64,000 bases of DNA, from positions 124,001-188,000 of the forward strand of contig JAHBTB010000004.1 of NCBI GenBank assembly GCA_019638795.1, read 5' to 3'. The first letter of the stretch is position 1; every line of letters begins with the position of its first letter. Positions 33,780 to 42,151 of the stretch are shown piece by piece. The notes beneath the pieces are model-generated. The model saw only the letters and a list, made by a program, of their open reading frames with translations. It searched no databases and was not told where the DNA came from. This DNA comes from Fimbriimonadaceae bacterium. GTDB taxonomy: Bacteria > Armatimonadota > Fimbriimonadia > Fimbriimonadales > Fimbriimonadaceae. The position numbers and the translations under genes are program-made.

Positions 33780-33852
33780 CTGACCGCCCTTTTTGCGGCA
33801 CGGCCGGGCCGCCCAGTCCGTCTGGAAAGGAGCCCCTCGCGACTCTGAGCCC

Positions 33853-36800
33853 ATGTCCCGACCGTTCGTCCACCTGCACAACCACACCGAGTACAGCTTG
33901 CTCGACGGTGCCAACCGGATCCCCGACATGGTCGCCCGGGCCAAAGAGCTGGACATGCCGGCCCTGGCCATCTCCGACCACGGCGTCATGTTCGGGTGCA
34001 TGGAGTTCTTCTTCGAGTGCCAGAAGAAGGGGGTCAAGCCGATCATCGGCATGGAGGCGTACGTCGCCCCCAACGGGCTCCACAACAAGCAGGGACGGGA
34101 GGAAAACCAGACGTACCACCTGCTCCTCCTCGCCAAAAACATGGAGGGCTACAAGAACCTCTGCAAGTTGCACTCCATCGCGGCCCTGCAGGGCTTCTAC
34201 TACAAGCCACGGATCGACCACGAGGTCCTCGCCGCCCATGCCAAAGGTCTAGTCAGCTCGACCACCTGCCTGGGCAGCGAAGTGAACCGCTACCTGATGG
34301 CGGGCGACTACGACAAGGCTCTTCGCACCGCGGCGATGTACAAGGAGATGTTCGACCCGGACTCCTACTTTGTCGAACTGCAGAACCACGGCATCCCCGA
34401 ACAACTCTTGTGCAACGAGCATCTTGTGAAGATCGCGAAAGAGCTACACCTGCCGCTCATCGCGACCAATGACGCCCACTACCTGTGCAAAGGCGACGCG
34501 GAGCCTCACGACGTGCTCTTGTGCATCGGCACGGGAGACCTGAAAGACGACCCCAAAAGGTTGCGCTTCAGCGGCCCGGACTACTACCTGAAGGCCGTCG
34601 ATGAAATGGCGGCCCTCTTTCCCGATCACCCGGAAGCGATCGAGAACACCTTGATGGTCGCCGAAATGTGCGACGTGCAACTCGGTTCGGCCCGCGCCCT
34701 GATGCCCGAGCCGGAGATGGAGCCGGGACACGACCCGTCGAGCTATCTGACCAAGCTGGCCGAGAAGGGGCTGCTCGAGCGGTGTCCCGGTGCTACCGAC
34801 GAAAGCTGGCAAAGGCTGAACTACGAACTCGGCGTCATTCAAAAAACAGGCTACGAGTCGTACTTCCTGCTTGTCCGCGAGTTTGCCCAGTTCACCCGGG
34901 GCCAGGGCATCATGTTCGGCGTCCGAGGGTCGGCGGCCGGGTCGTTGGTGAGCTACGCCCTCGGCATCACCGACGTCAACCCGGTCGAATACGACCTGAC
35001 TTTCGAGCGGTTCCTCAACCCTGAGCGCGTGTCGATGCCCGATATCGACATGGATTTTGAGGACGCCCGGCGAGACGAGGTGATCCGATGGGTCAGCGAC
35101 CGGTACGGGCAGGACAGGGTCGCCCAGATCGTCACCTTTGGGACACTTGGCGCCAAGGCCAGCCTGCGCGACGCCGCGCGGGTCATGGGGTTTACCCCCG
35201 CCGAGGCGGACAAGGTGGCCAAGACAATCCCCACGGGCCCGGGCTGGAGCATCGCCAAGGCTGAGAAAGAGGTGCCGGAGTTCCGGACCGTCGTCGAGTC
35301 GGACGCCCGGTTCCAGCCCTTGGTCGAGACGGCCAAACGCATCGAAGGCCTCGCCCGCCACGCGGGGGTGCACGCGGCCGGGGTCGTCATCAGTCAGGAG
35401 CCGCTGGACAACTACATCCCGCTGTACAGGTCGAACGACGGACAGGCAGTCACAGCCTACGAAATGGGGATCCTGGAAAAGATCGGGCTCCTCAAGATGG
35501 ACTTCTTGGGGCTGTCCAACCTGACCGTCCTTGCCAAGACGGTCGAGAACATCCGGGCGACCCATCCCGACGCTGACGAATCTGCGCACCCGGTCGTCGG
35601 GGGCCATCAGGCCATCCCGCTCGACGACGCCGAGACGTTTGAAATGCTGAGCCGGGGCGAGACCGTCGGTGTCTTCCAGCTTGAGTCGGGGGGTATGCGC
35701 CGGAACATCATCGAACTGCGGCCCCAAAGCGTCCGGGAACTCGCCGCCATGGTCGCGCTCTACCGGCCCGGCCCGATGGCCCTGATCCCCGAGTTCGTCA
35801 ACAACAAGCACGGCCGGGCGACGCCCGAATACCTCGACGAGCGGATGAAGCCGATCCTGGAGGAGACCTACGGGATCATCGTCTACCAAGACCAGGTCCT
35901 CAAACTTGTCCAGGCCCTCGCCGGTTTCAGCCTCGGCAAAGCGGACATATTGCGCCGCGCCATGGGCAAGAAAGACCTGAAGACGATGGAGTCGATGCAG
36001 GGCGAGTTCCGCGATGGCTGCCGGGCGAACGGCGTGGCCGACGAGGTCGCCGACAAGGTCTGGGAACTGCTGCTCCCCTTCGCCGGCTACGCGTTCAACA
36101 AGGCCCACGCCGTCTGCTACGCGATCTTGGCTTACCAGACCGCCTACCTCAAGGCGAAATATCCGGTGGAGTACATGGCCGCGCTCCTTGCCGCCTACCG
36201 GACGAAGGAAGACCGGGTGACGACATTCGTCGAAGAGTGCCGGCGCCAAAGCATCGGGGTGCTCCCGCCCGACGTCAACAAGTCGCACAAGGACTTTGTG
36301 ATCGAGCAGGTGGGCAAGCGGCCCGCCATCCGGTTCGGGCTCGGCGCGATCAAGGGCGTCGGCGACGGCTTGGTCGAGATGATCATCGCGGAGCGGAACG
36401 AAGAGCCGTTCAGCCACCTGTACGAGTTCTGCGAGCGGATGAGGCCTCATGGCTTGAACAAGGCCGGGCTAGAAGCGTTGATCCGTTCAGGGGCCCTCGA
36501 CAGCCTCCACAAGAACCGCAACGCCACCCTCCACGTTTTGGAAGGTGCCCTGATGTTCGCCGACGAGGCCGTCAAACGGAAGAACTCGCCGACGGCCAGC
36601 CTGTTCGAGGGGTCCGAGGACATGGCCCCGGTCACGTACCCCAATCTGCCGTCTGAGGTGAACGCCCCCAGTCGGAGCGAGCTCCTCAAAATGGAGAAGG
36701 AGACGATGGGCATCTACGTCTCCGACCACCCGCTGCGTGGCTATGAGCGGACCCTGGCGACCGAAGCGACCCACACCACAGCCCAGGTCCAAGAGACAGA

Positions 36801-37392
36801 AGAGCCGATAGCCGTGACGCTAGCCGGCGTGCTGGCCCAGTGCACCAAGACGACAAGTCAAAGGACAGGGACAAGGATCTGCCGGATCACCCTAGAAGAC
36901 TTCACCGGACAAATGGCCTGCTTTGCCATCGGTGAGACGGTCACCAAGTTCGACAGCCTTCTCACCAAGGACAACGTCGTCGCGATCCGGGGCCGACTGA
37001 AGTTCGACGAGCGCCCGGGGATGAGTGAAAAGCGGGCCGAAGTCCAGGTCTTTGAAGTCAAAGAAATCACTGCGCCGGTAAACCTCGACAATATCGACGA
37101 GTCGGTCGCGGGCACCGTCTTACTCCGGATTTTCCGTGCGACCAACCGCCAGTTGGCCGAGGTCCGCAAAATTGTCGAGGATAATCCGGGGGACTATGAG
37201 GTCGTCGTCCAGGTCGTGGACGTCAAAGGCGGTGAGCCCATCGTCATGCTGCACCGCGTCGCGATGACCGACAATGTCTATAAGGCCCTGCGCCACGCCG
37301 TGGATCGTTGCGAGATCGACGTGATCCACCGAAGGCCAAGCGTCCTAGACGAGGCGGGCCAGGCGGAGCAGGGTGTGACTGCTCCGCGTTAA
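33853..37392 (+). CDS. dnaE: DNA polymerase III alpha subunit
   Basis: A 1179-residue replicative polymerase. The N-terminal PHP domain starts VHLHNHTEYSLLDGA (6-20). The palm domain has the catalytic acidic residues D397, D399 and D401 in MPDIDMDFEDARR. The polymerase core (YALGITDVNPVEYDLTFERF, GQDRVAQIVTFGTLGAKASL, EETYGIIVYQDQVL, LPFAGYAFNKAHAVCYA) is followed by a helix-hairpin-helix/tau-binding region and an OB fold (VTLAGVLAQCTKTTSQRTGTR...). It is a DnaE1-type enzyme by length. The ATG at 33853 gives the family N-terminus; the AAAGGAG upstream is somewhat distant (20 bases). Confidence 0.98.
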   Translation: MSRPFVHLHNHTEYSLLDGANRIPDMVARAKELDMPALAISDHGVMFGCMEFFFECQKKGVKPIIGMEAYVAPNGLHNKQGREENQTYHLLLLAKNMEGYKNLCKLHSIAALQGFYYKPRIDHEVLAAHAKGLVSSTTCLGSEVNRYLMAGDYDKALRTAAMYKEMFDPDSYFVELQNHGIPEQLLCNEHLVKIAKELHLPLIATNDAHYLCKGDAEPHDVLLCIGTGDLKDDPKRLRFSGPDYYLKAVDEMAALFPDHPEAIENTLMVAEMCDVQLGSARALMPEPEMEPGHDPSSYLTKLAEKGLLERCPGATDESWQRLNYELGVIQKTGYESYFLLVREFAQFTRGQGIMFGVRGSAAGSLVSYALGITDVNPVEYDLTFERFLNPERVSMPDIDMDFEDARRDEVIRWVSDRYGQDRVAQIVTFGTLGAKASLRDAARVMGFTPAEADKVAKTIPTGPGWSIAKAEKEVPEFRTVVESDARFQPLVETAKRIEGLARHAGVHAAGVVISQEPLDNYIPLYRSNDGQAVTAYEMGILEKIGLLKMDFLGLSNLTVLAKTVENIRATHPDADESAHPVVGGHQAIPLDDAETFEMLSRGETVGVFQLESGGMRRNIIELRPQSVRELAAMVALYRPGPMALIPEFVNNKHGRATPEYLDERMKPILEETYGIIVYQDQVLKLVQALAGFSLGKADILRRAMGKKDLKTMESMQGEFRDGCRANGVADEVADKVWELLLPFAGYAFNKAHAVCYAILAYQTAYLKAKYPVEYMAALLAAYRTKEDRVTTFVEECRRQSIGVLPPDVNKSHKDFVIEQVGKRPAIRFGLGAIKGVGDGLVEMIIAERNEEPFSHLYEFCERMRPHGLNKAGLEALIRSGALDSLHKNRNATLHVLEGALMFADEAVKRKNSPTASLFEGSEDMAPVTYPNLPSEVNAPSRSELLKMEKETMGIYVSDHPLRGYERTLATEATHTTAQVQETEEPIAVTLAGVLAQCTKTTSQRTGTRICRITLEDFTGQMACFAIGETVTKFDSLLTKDNVVAIRGRLKFDERPGMSEKRAEVQVFEVKEITAPVNLDNIDESVAGTVLLRIFRATNRQLAEVRKIVEDNPGDYEVVVQVVDVKGGEPIVMLHRVAMTDNVYKALRHAVDRCEIDVIHRRPSVLDEAGQAEQGVTAPR

Positions 37393-37416
37393 GATGTCGG
37401 AAGAACAGGAAAAACT

Positions 37417-38274
37417 ATGTTCAGCGCTGTCACAGTCGCCCTTTGCATGACTCAGATCGCCGCGGGGGTGAAACTCGCCGGCGTGGCCCCGCCGGCACCG
37501 ACTCCGGCGACGGCGCCCGTGGCCACGGCCACCACCGCAACGTCCACGACCCCGGCGGCCAAGCCCGCCGAGGGGAGTTTCGACTACGACATCGCGAACT
37601 TCACCATCCTTCAAGACAAACAAGTCCAGAAGGACCTCGGGATCACCGAGGAGGTGCGGGCCAAGCTGAACAAGCATGCCGAATGGTTCAACGGTGAACT
37701 CAAGGTACTCGACGCCGCGTTCAAGAAGGTGCGCGAAAGCAACCCCAAGGCGCAACCGCCGAACGACAAGGTCGTCCCCCTCCAGAAGGAACTCAAGAAG
37801 CGGGTCTTCGCCGACCTTACCGCCGCCCAGATTGTCCGCCTGCGAGAGATCACCGTCCAAAGCGCTGGTGACGCCGCCGTGCTCGACCCACGTGTCGGCA
37901 AGGCGATCGGACTGTCCGACGCGACGACCAAGGCGTTGCGGGACCGGTTCCAAGCCAACGCCAAGAAGGCCCAGACCTACCAACAGGAGATCAACAAGGA
38001 AGGCGGGGAACTGCAGCAGAAGTATTTGAAGCCGTTGATCGAAAAATACGGCAACACGCAACCCAAAGACCAGGCCGAGTCAACGAAGCGTCAAAACGAG
38101 GCCAAGGCCGCGCTCGAACCGCACAAGGCAGAGTTCGAGGCCCTGCAACGCAAGCTCCAATCCCGGATGGGCGACCTCGAAAAGGACTTCCATACCTTCG
38201 TCGAAGGGAAGTTGGACGCCAAACAGAAGGCCAGCCTAGCCAAACTCAAGGGCAAAGAGTTCAAAGCGGGCTGA
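37417..38274 (+). CDS. Secreted coiled-coil protein of unknown function
   Basis: A 285-residue protein with a short N-terminal hydrophobic segment (MFSAVTVALCMTQIAAGVKLAGVA), an Ala/Pro/Thr-rich linker (24-50), then a highly charged helical body (about 55-285) rich in Lys, Glu and Gln. The repeated layout 'QVQKDLGITEEVRAKL', 'LTAAQIVRLREITVQ...AVLDPRVGKAIGLSD' recalls Spy/CpxP-like and planctomycete LTxxQ-type periplasmic proteins. A chaperone-like or structural periplasmic role is possible. It follows dnaE by 24 bases. Confidence 0.8.
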   Translation: MFSAVTVALCMTQIAAGVKLAGVAPPAPTPATAPVATATTATSTTPAAKPAEGSFDYDIANFTILQDKQVQKDLGITEEVRAKLNKHAEWFNGELKVLDAAFKKVRESNPKAQPPNDKVVPLQKELKKRVFADLTAAQIVRLREITVQSAGDAAVLDPRVGKAIGLSDATTKALRDRFQANAKKAQTYQQEINKEGGELQQKYLKPLIEKYGNTQPKDQAESTKRQNEAKAALEPHKAEFEALQRKLQSRMGDLEKDFHTFVEGKLDAKQKASLAKLKGKEFKAG

Positions 38275-38277
38275 CCG

Positions 38278-39381
38278 TCACGCCTTGACTTGGCGGACTT
38301 CGCAGTCCTTGAGGAACGCAGGGTCGACCGTCGCTCCCAGCCCCGGACTGTCGGGTAGGACGGCGTCACCTTGGTCGTGGACCATGCCTCCCAGCACTGG
38401 GTCCGCACACTGGCTGTGGAACGAGTCGAGGTCGAACCAGCGGAAAACTGTCGAACTGCTGGCCAAGTGGGCCGCCGCCGTCGCACCAAGGCGCGTCTCG
38501 ACCATGCCCCCGTGCATGCAGCGGCCACCGCTGTTGGCGGCGACCGTGGCGATGCGCCGACCCTCGGCCAACCCACCTGCCTTGCTCAGCTTGATGTTGA
38601 TGAGCTCACAACGGTCGGCCTTGAGCAGTTCAGCTGCATCCAGCGAGGTAAAGACGGACTCGTCCGCCATGACCGGCACGGGCGAGGTCGCGTGCAACCG
38701 ACCCAAACCAAGGTGGTCGTGCCGTCGTACCGGCTGCTCGCAGAACTCGACGTCATACCGGCTGACCACTTGCAGAAGCGGGAGCGCGGTCGCAGCGTCA
38801 TAGGCTTGGTTGGCGTCCACTCGGATGGCAGCGTCCGGCACCGCGTCCCTCACGGCGGCGACGCGCGCGGCGTCGTTCTCCGGCCCGTCCCCGAGCTTCA
38901 CCTTGACGGCACGATATCCACTCGAGACGATCTCCCGTGCCTGCTCGGCGGCTTCCTCCGGCGGCACGATGGCAATGGTCAAGTCGGTCGGCATGCGCCT
39001 CGGCTGCCCGCCCAAGTGGACGACCAGCGGCAGGCCCAGGGCCTGTGCCTCGATGTCAAAGAGCGCCATGTCCAGGGCGCTACGGGCCGTGGCCTGCCCG
39101 GCCAGTACCGACTCCATCAGGGCCACGGCCTCGGTCGCGGAATCGAACTGTCGGCCCACCAAGAATCCGGCAAGGTCGTGACATGCCGCCAAGCAGGTCG
39201 CCTGCGTCTCGCCATTGATCGACCGGAGTGGCGCCGCTTCACCCCATCCGACCAGTCCGTCGGTCGTCGTCACCCTGACGAACACGATCTCGGCGTCCTT
39301 GGTCACCATCGTGGCGATGCGGAACGGCTTGCGGAGAGGGATGTCGGCCTTGAAGACATCGACCGAAGTGACCTGGAGCAT
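38278..39381 (-). CDS. Dipeptide epimerase (enolase superfamily)
   Basis: A 367-residue enzyme with a capping domain and TIM barrel. Catalytic and metal residues are seen in order: VKVKLG (the KxK acid/base), IRVDANQAY (first metal Asp), VEFCEQPV (metal Glu), VMADESVF (metal Asp) and INIKLSKAGG (second Lys). The C-terminal FDLDSF carries the DxD typical of L-Ala-D/L-Glu epimerases that bind the dipeptide amino group. This points to murein peptide recycling or dipeptide racemisation; exact specificity is not predictable. It lies two bases after an SGNH-like gene. Confidence 0.9.
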   Translation of the reverse strand: MLQVTSVDVFKADIPLRKPFRIATMVTKDAEIVFVRVTTTDGLVGWGEAAPLRSINGETQATCLAACHDLAGFLVGRQFDSATEAVALMESVLAGQATARSALDMALFDIEAQALGLPLVVHLGGQPRRMPTDLTIAIVPPEEAAEQAREIVSSGYRAVKVKLGDGPENDAARVAAVRDAVPDAAIRVDANQAYDAATALPLLQVVSRYDVEFCEQPVRRHDHLGLGRLHATSPVPVMADESVFTSLDAAELLKADRCELINIKLSKAGGLAEGRRIATVAANSGGRCMHGGMVETRLGATAAAHLASSSTVFRWFDLDSFHSQCADPVLGGMVHDQGDAVLPDSPGLGATVDPAFLKDCEVRQVKA

Positions 39382-39383
39382 CG

Positions 39384-40049
39384 CTATGGATTCTTGCGCG
39401 TCGGCAAGACTTTGTCCACGGCTCCCAGGACCGACCCGCGCAAGTCGGCGGGGACTCCCTCGGCAACGTTCTTACCGAGGGGTGCCCCCAGCAAACATCT
39501 CGCGATCACCGTCGCGGCCAATGCCGACCCCGCCACTGTCGCATGGTTGCCGACGGCGGAGAACAACGCTGCCTTCGGGTCCGTCTGGAGCACCCGGTCC
39601 CAAACACGTCCGACGGGGACCACACTCGACTTGGTCTTCGTGGCGATCGCGCGGTAGATGTCTTCGATATAGGCCGTCTCGTCGACGCCCCGGCGGGGCC
39701 ATTCGGCAAAGAAGAACACACGCGAACCCTTCGACCGGGACATGGTGGCGAGCGTCTCGGCGGCCTCGTGGGAGTAGTCCACCCGGTGGGACATGCTGAT
39801 CTTCTGGGCCTGGAGAACGACGGCGTAGGCTCCCCCGCCCACCGCGGCTGTCGTCTGCTTGTCCTTGGCCGCGTCGTCCAGGTGCCCGCAGGCGAAGTAC
39901 TTGGCCTCCCAGCGTACACCGTCCGTGCATTTGGACAGGAGCCGGGCCGTCCGCCCGGCGACGTCGTTTTGGCCGGTCAGGCTATTGCCGACGAAGACGA
40001 CCGTCCTGACGGGGACGAGCAGGCTCACGGCGACAATGGTGGGCGTCAT
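39384..40049 (-). CDS. SGNH/GDSL-like hydrolase domain protein
   Basis: A 221-residue protein with a signal-peptide-like start (MTPTIVAVSLLVPVRTVV) leading into VFVGNSLTGQNDVAGR, which resembles block I (GDSL/GNSLT) of SGNH hydrolases with the nucleophile Ser. The segment AVGNHATVAGSALAA (about 170-184) may carry the catalytic His of block V, but the canonical DxxH is not present. It is therefore a plausible but divergent hydrolase, possibly secreted. The start at 40049 forms an ATGA overlap with the acyl-CoA dehydrogenase stop. Confidence 0.7.
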   Translation of the reverse strand: MTPTIVAVSLLVPVRTVVFVGNSLTGQNDVAGRTARLLSKCTDGVRWEAKYFACGHLDDAAKDKQTTAAVGGGAYAVVLQAQKISMSHRVDYSHEAAETLATMSRSKGSRVFFFAEWPRRGVDETAYIEDIYRAIATKTKSSVVPVGRVWDRVLQTDPKAALFSAVGNHATVAGSALAATVIARCLLGAPLGKNVAEGVPADLRGSVLGAVDKVLPTRKNP

Positions 40050-41239
40050 GGCTCGAACGGCCAAGTCGGCAGAGTCCGGGCCAGAGGTTTGTCCGTCCGG
40101 TAGCCCAACTCATATTCCGCCTGGACGAGGGTGTGGATCTCGTGGGTCCCTTCGTAGATCATCGCCCCTCGGGCGTTGCGGAAGTACCGTTCCACAGGAA
40201 ACTCGTCGCAGTAGCCGTATGCCCCGTGGACCTCGACCGCCTTGTGCGCCGCGTCGAAGGCCGCCGCGCAGTTCACCCACTTGGCCATCGACACCTCGCG
40301 GGTATGGCGCTGGCCCGTGTTCTTCATCCAGCCGACCTTCTGGTACAGAAGCCGGCCGACCTCCCGCCCTTGGACCATGCTGGCGATCATTTGCTGGACG
40401 AGTTGCTTCTTGCTGATCGCCTCACCTTGGACCGTCCTCTCCTGGCTGTATTTGACACACGCGTCCAGACACGCCTGGATGAGGCCGACCGCGCCGCTCG
40501 CCACGGTGTACCGGCCATGGTCAAGGGCAGACATCGCGATCTTGAACCCGTCGCCGTCTTCACCCACCCGGTCCGCGACGGGGACCTTGAGGTTGTCAAA
40601 GAAGATCTCACCGGTGTTGCCAGCGCGCACGCCCAGCTTGCCCTTGATCGGACGGCTGCTGAACCCCGGTGTGTCGCGGCTGACGACGAAGGCGGCATGT
40701 CGGGGTTTCGGGGCGTCACCCGCCAACTTGGCGACGACCAAAAACCGGTCGGCATAGTCGGCCAGGCTGATCCACGTCTTCTGGCCGTTAAGGATGTAGT
40801 TGTCACCGACACGTTCGGCGGTGGTCACCATGCCCATCACGTCACTGCCGGCGTTTGGCTCCGTCAGACCGAAGCCGCCGACGGCCGCACCTGTCGCCAG
40901 CGACGGGAGCCAGCGTCCCAATTGCTCGGGGCTGGCCCACTGCATCAGGGTCATGCTGTGCAGTCCGGTGTGGACGCTCATGACGACCCGCGCGGTGCTG
41001 TCGGCCCGCTCCAATTCTTCGCAGACGATCCCCAAGGAAATGTAATCGGCGCCCATGCCCCCGTATTTCTGCGGGAGACACACGCCGAGGAGTCCTGCCT
41101 CCCCGAGCTTCTTGAGCGTCTCGGGGTCGGACGTGTGGGCACGGTCGAGTTCCTTGACGGTGGGGACGACGACGTTTTGGCCAAACTTGTGGGCGGCCTC
41201 TCGAATCAATTCGTGCTCGGCGCTGAGGGCGAAATCCAT
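40046..41239 (-). CDS. Acyl-CoA dehydrogenase
   Basis: A 397-residue FAD enzyme oxidising acyl-CoA to enoyl-CoA. It has the N-terminal helical domain (MDFALSAEHELIREAAHKFGQ), the FAD/substrate motifs AVGGFGLTEPNAGSDV and YILNGQKTWISLADYADRFLVV, and the C-terminal GAMIYEGTHEIHTLV, in which the Glu of YEGT is the catalytic base in butyryl-CoA-type enzymes. Start at ATG 41239 was chosen as it gives the family N-terminus. Short-chain substrate is likely but unproven. Confidence 0.95.
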   Translation of the reverse strand: MDFALSAEHELIREAAHKFGQNVVVPTVKELDRAHTSDPETLKKLGEAGLLGVCLPQKYGGMGADYISLGIVCEELERADSTARVVMSVHTGLHSMTLMQWASPEQLGRWLPSLATGAAVGGFGLTEPNAGSDVMGMVTTAERVGDNYILNGQKTWISLADYADRFLVVAKLAGDAPKPRHAAFVVSRDTPGFSSRPIKGKLGVRAGNTGEIFFDNLKVPVADRVGEDGDGFKIAMSALDHGRYTVASGAVGLIQACLDACVKYSQERTVQGEAISKKQLVQQMIASMVQGREVGRLLYQKVGWMKNTGQRHTREVSMAKWVNCAAAFDAAHKAVEVHGAYGYCDEFPVERYFRNARGAMIYEGTHEIHTLVQAEYELGYRTDKPLARTLPTWPFEP

Positions 41240-41353
41240 GGACGATCCAGATTCTACGCGGGCCCGGGGGTTGTTCGCTCGCCAAGGCAGGTCGGCAATC
41301 TTCACTTTACTATAAGGGAAACTAACCTCCCTCATTGTGATAAGCTTGGCGAG
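41240..41353. promoter_or_regulatory. Divergent intergenic region between acyl-CoA dehydrogenase and ArsR-type regulator
   Basis: A 114-base region that is AT-rich near the regulator (TTTACTATAAGGGAAACTA around 41307-41325). TATAAG could be a -10 element and GGGA...TCCC a small inverted repeat suitable as a regulator site, but neither is strong enough to assign to a specific promoter or operator. Confidence 0.35.
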
Positions 41354-41695
41354 ATGGTTGAGGATCGGTTGGACGTCGTGTTCCTCGCCTTGAGCGACCC
41401 GACACGCCGGGCCATGCTCACCCGCCTCTCGACGGGCGAGTCGTCAGTCGGCGACTTGGCCAGGCCGCTCAACCTGTCCCTTCCTGGCACCCTCAAGCAC
41501 CTTAGGACCCTGGAACGGGCCGGGTTGGTCACGACCCAAAAGCGGGGAAGGACCCGTTACGTCCGGGGGAGGGAAGAGGCCATGGCCGACGCCCGGGCCT
41601 GGATGGAAGCGACCGCCGCTCACTGGAAGGGTGCCCTCGACCGCCTTGAATTGGCCCTCCTCGAAGAAGGGAACCATGCCTCACCTCGCGACTGA
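41354..41695 (+). CDS. ArsR-family transcriptional regulator
   Basis: A 113-residue winged-helix regulator: VVFLALSDPTRRAMLTRLST, SSVGDLARPLNLSLPGTLKH, LRTLERAGLVTTQKRGRTRYV. This is the ArsR fold (about 10-85) without a clear metal-binding Cys pair. It is followed with a 20-base overlap by an AHSA1/SRPBCC gene, a well-known ArsR-AHSA1 pairing. It may regulate itself and possibly the divergent acyl-CoA dehydrogenase. Confidence 0.9.
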   Translation: MVEDRLDVVFLALSDPTRRAMLTRLSTGESSVGDLARPLNLSLPGTLKHLRTLERAGLVTTQKRGRTRYVRGREEAMADARAWMEATAAHWKGALDRLELALLEEGNHASPRD

Positions 41696-42140
41696 AGTCC
41701 TGAACGACTCGACCCTGCGCCTGACATACCGGTTGGCCGCACCCGTGTCCCGAGTCTTCGGCATGTGGAGCGACCCTGCCGTCTTCCCCACGTGGTTTTG
41801 CCCGGCCCCGCCTTGGGAATGCACCGTCGTAGCGTACGACTTCCGGCCTGGTGGCGCCTATCGCGTCCGCATGGTCGCCCCCGACAAGGACGTCTACGAA
41901 CTCTTCGGTGAGTTTGAGACGATCGAACCCGAAACAACCATCTCCCTGAGTTGGAACTGGGAGGACAGCCCGTCACATCCCGCTCCGTCACACGTCCAGA
42001 TCGCCTTCGGAGCCGATGCGGACGGCACCAAGCTGGTCATCACGCACAGCAGGTTCCTCAGCCCGGACTCACGCGGGCGGCACGAGGAGGGTTGGGGTGC
42101 GGTCATCGGCCGGCTGGAAACCGCCTTGGCCACACCCTGA
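41676..42140 (+). CDS. AHSA1/SRPBCC-family protein
   Basis: A 154-residue START/Bet v1-like domain: RLAAPVSRVFGMWSDPAVFPTWF, YDFRPGGAYRVRM, YELFGEFETIEPETTISLSW, and TKLVITHSRFLSPDSRGRHEEGWGAVIGRLETAL. The family binds hydrophobic ligands and is commonly encoded next to ArsR regulators. Ligand unknown. The ATG is preceded by AGAAGG at a good distance. Confidence 0.92.
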   Translation: MPHLATEVLNDSTLRLTYRLAAPVSRVFGMWSDPAVFPTWFCPAPPWECTVVAYDFRPGGAYRVRMVAPDKDVYELFGEFETIEPETTISLSWNWEDSPSHPAPSHVQIAFGADADGTKLVITHSRFLSPDSRGRHEEGWGAVIGRLETALATP

Positions 42141-42151
42141 CCTTGCCGCGA

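Noticed and set aside
34444-36450. Long minus-strand open frame (668 codons) opposite dnaE
   Set aside because: It is the antisense shadow of a high-GC gene; composition is unlike a protein (no domains, Arg/Asp/Val/Gly/Leu-rich) and dnaE is unmistakable.
40133-41353. Plus-strand frame extending the ArsR gene upstream across the acyl-CoA dehydrogenase
   Set aside because: The regulator fold starts at ATG 41354; the upstream part is antisense to a clear enzyme gene.
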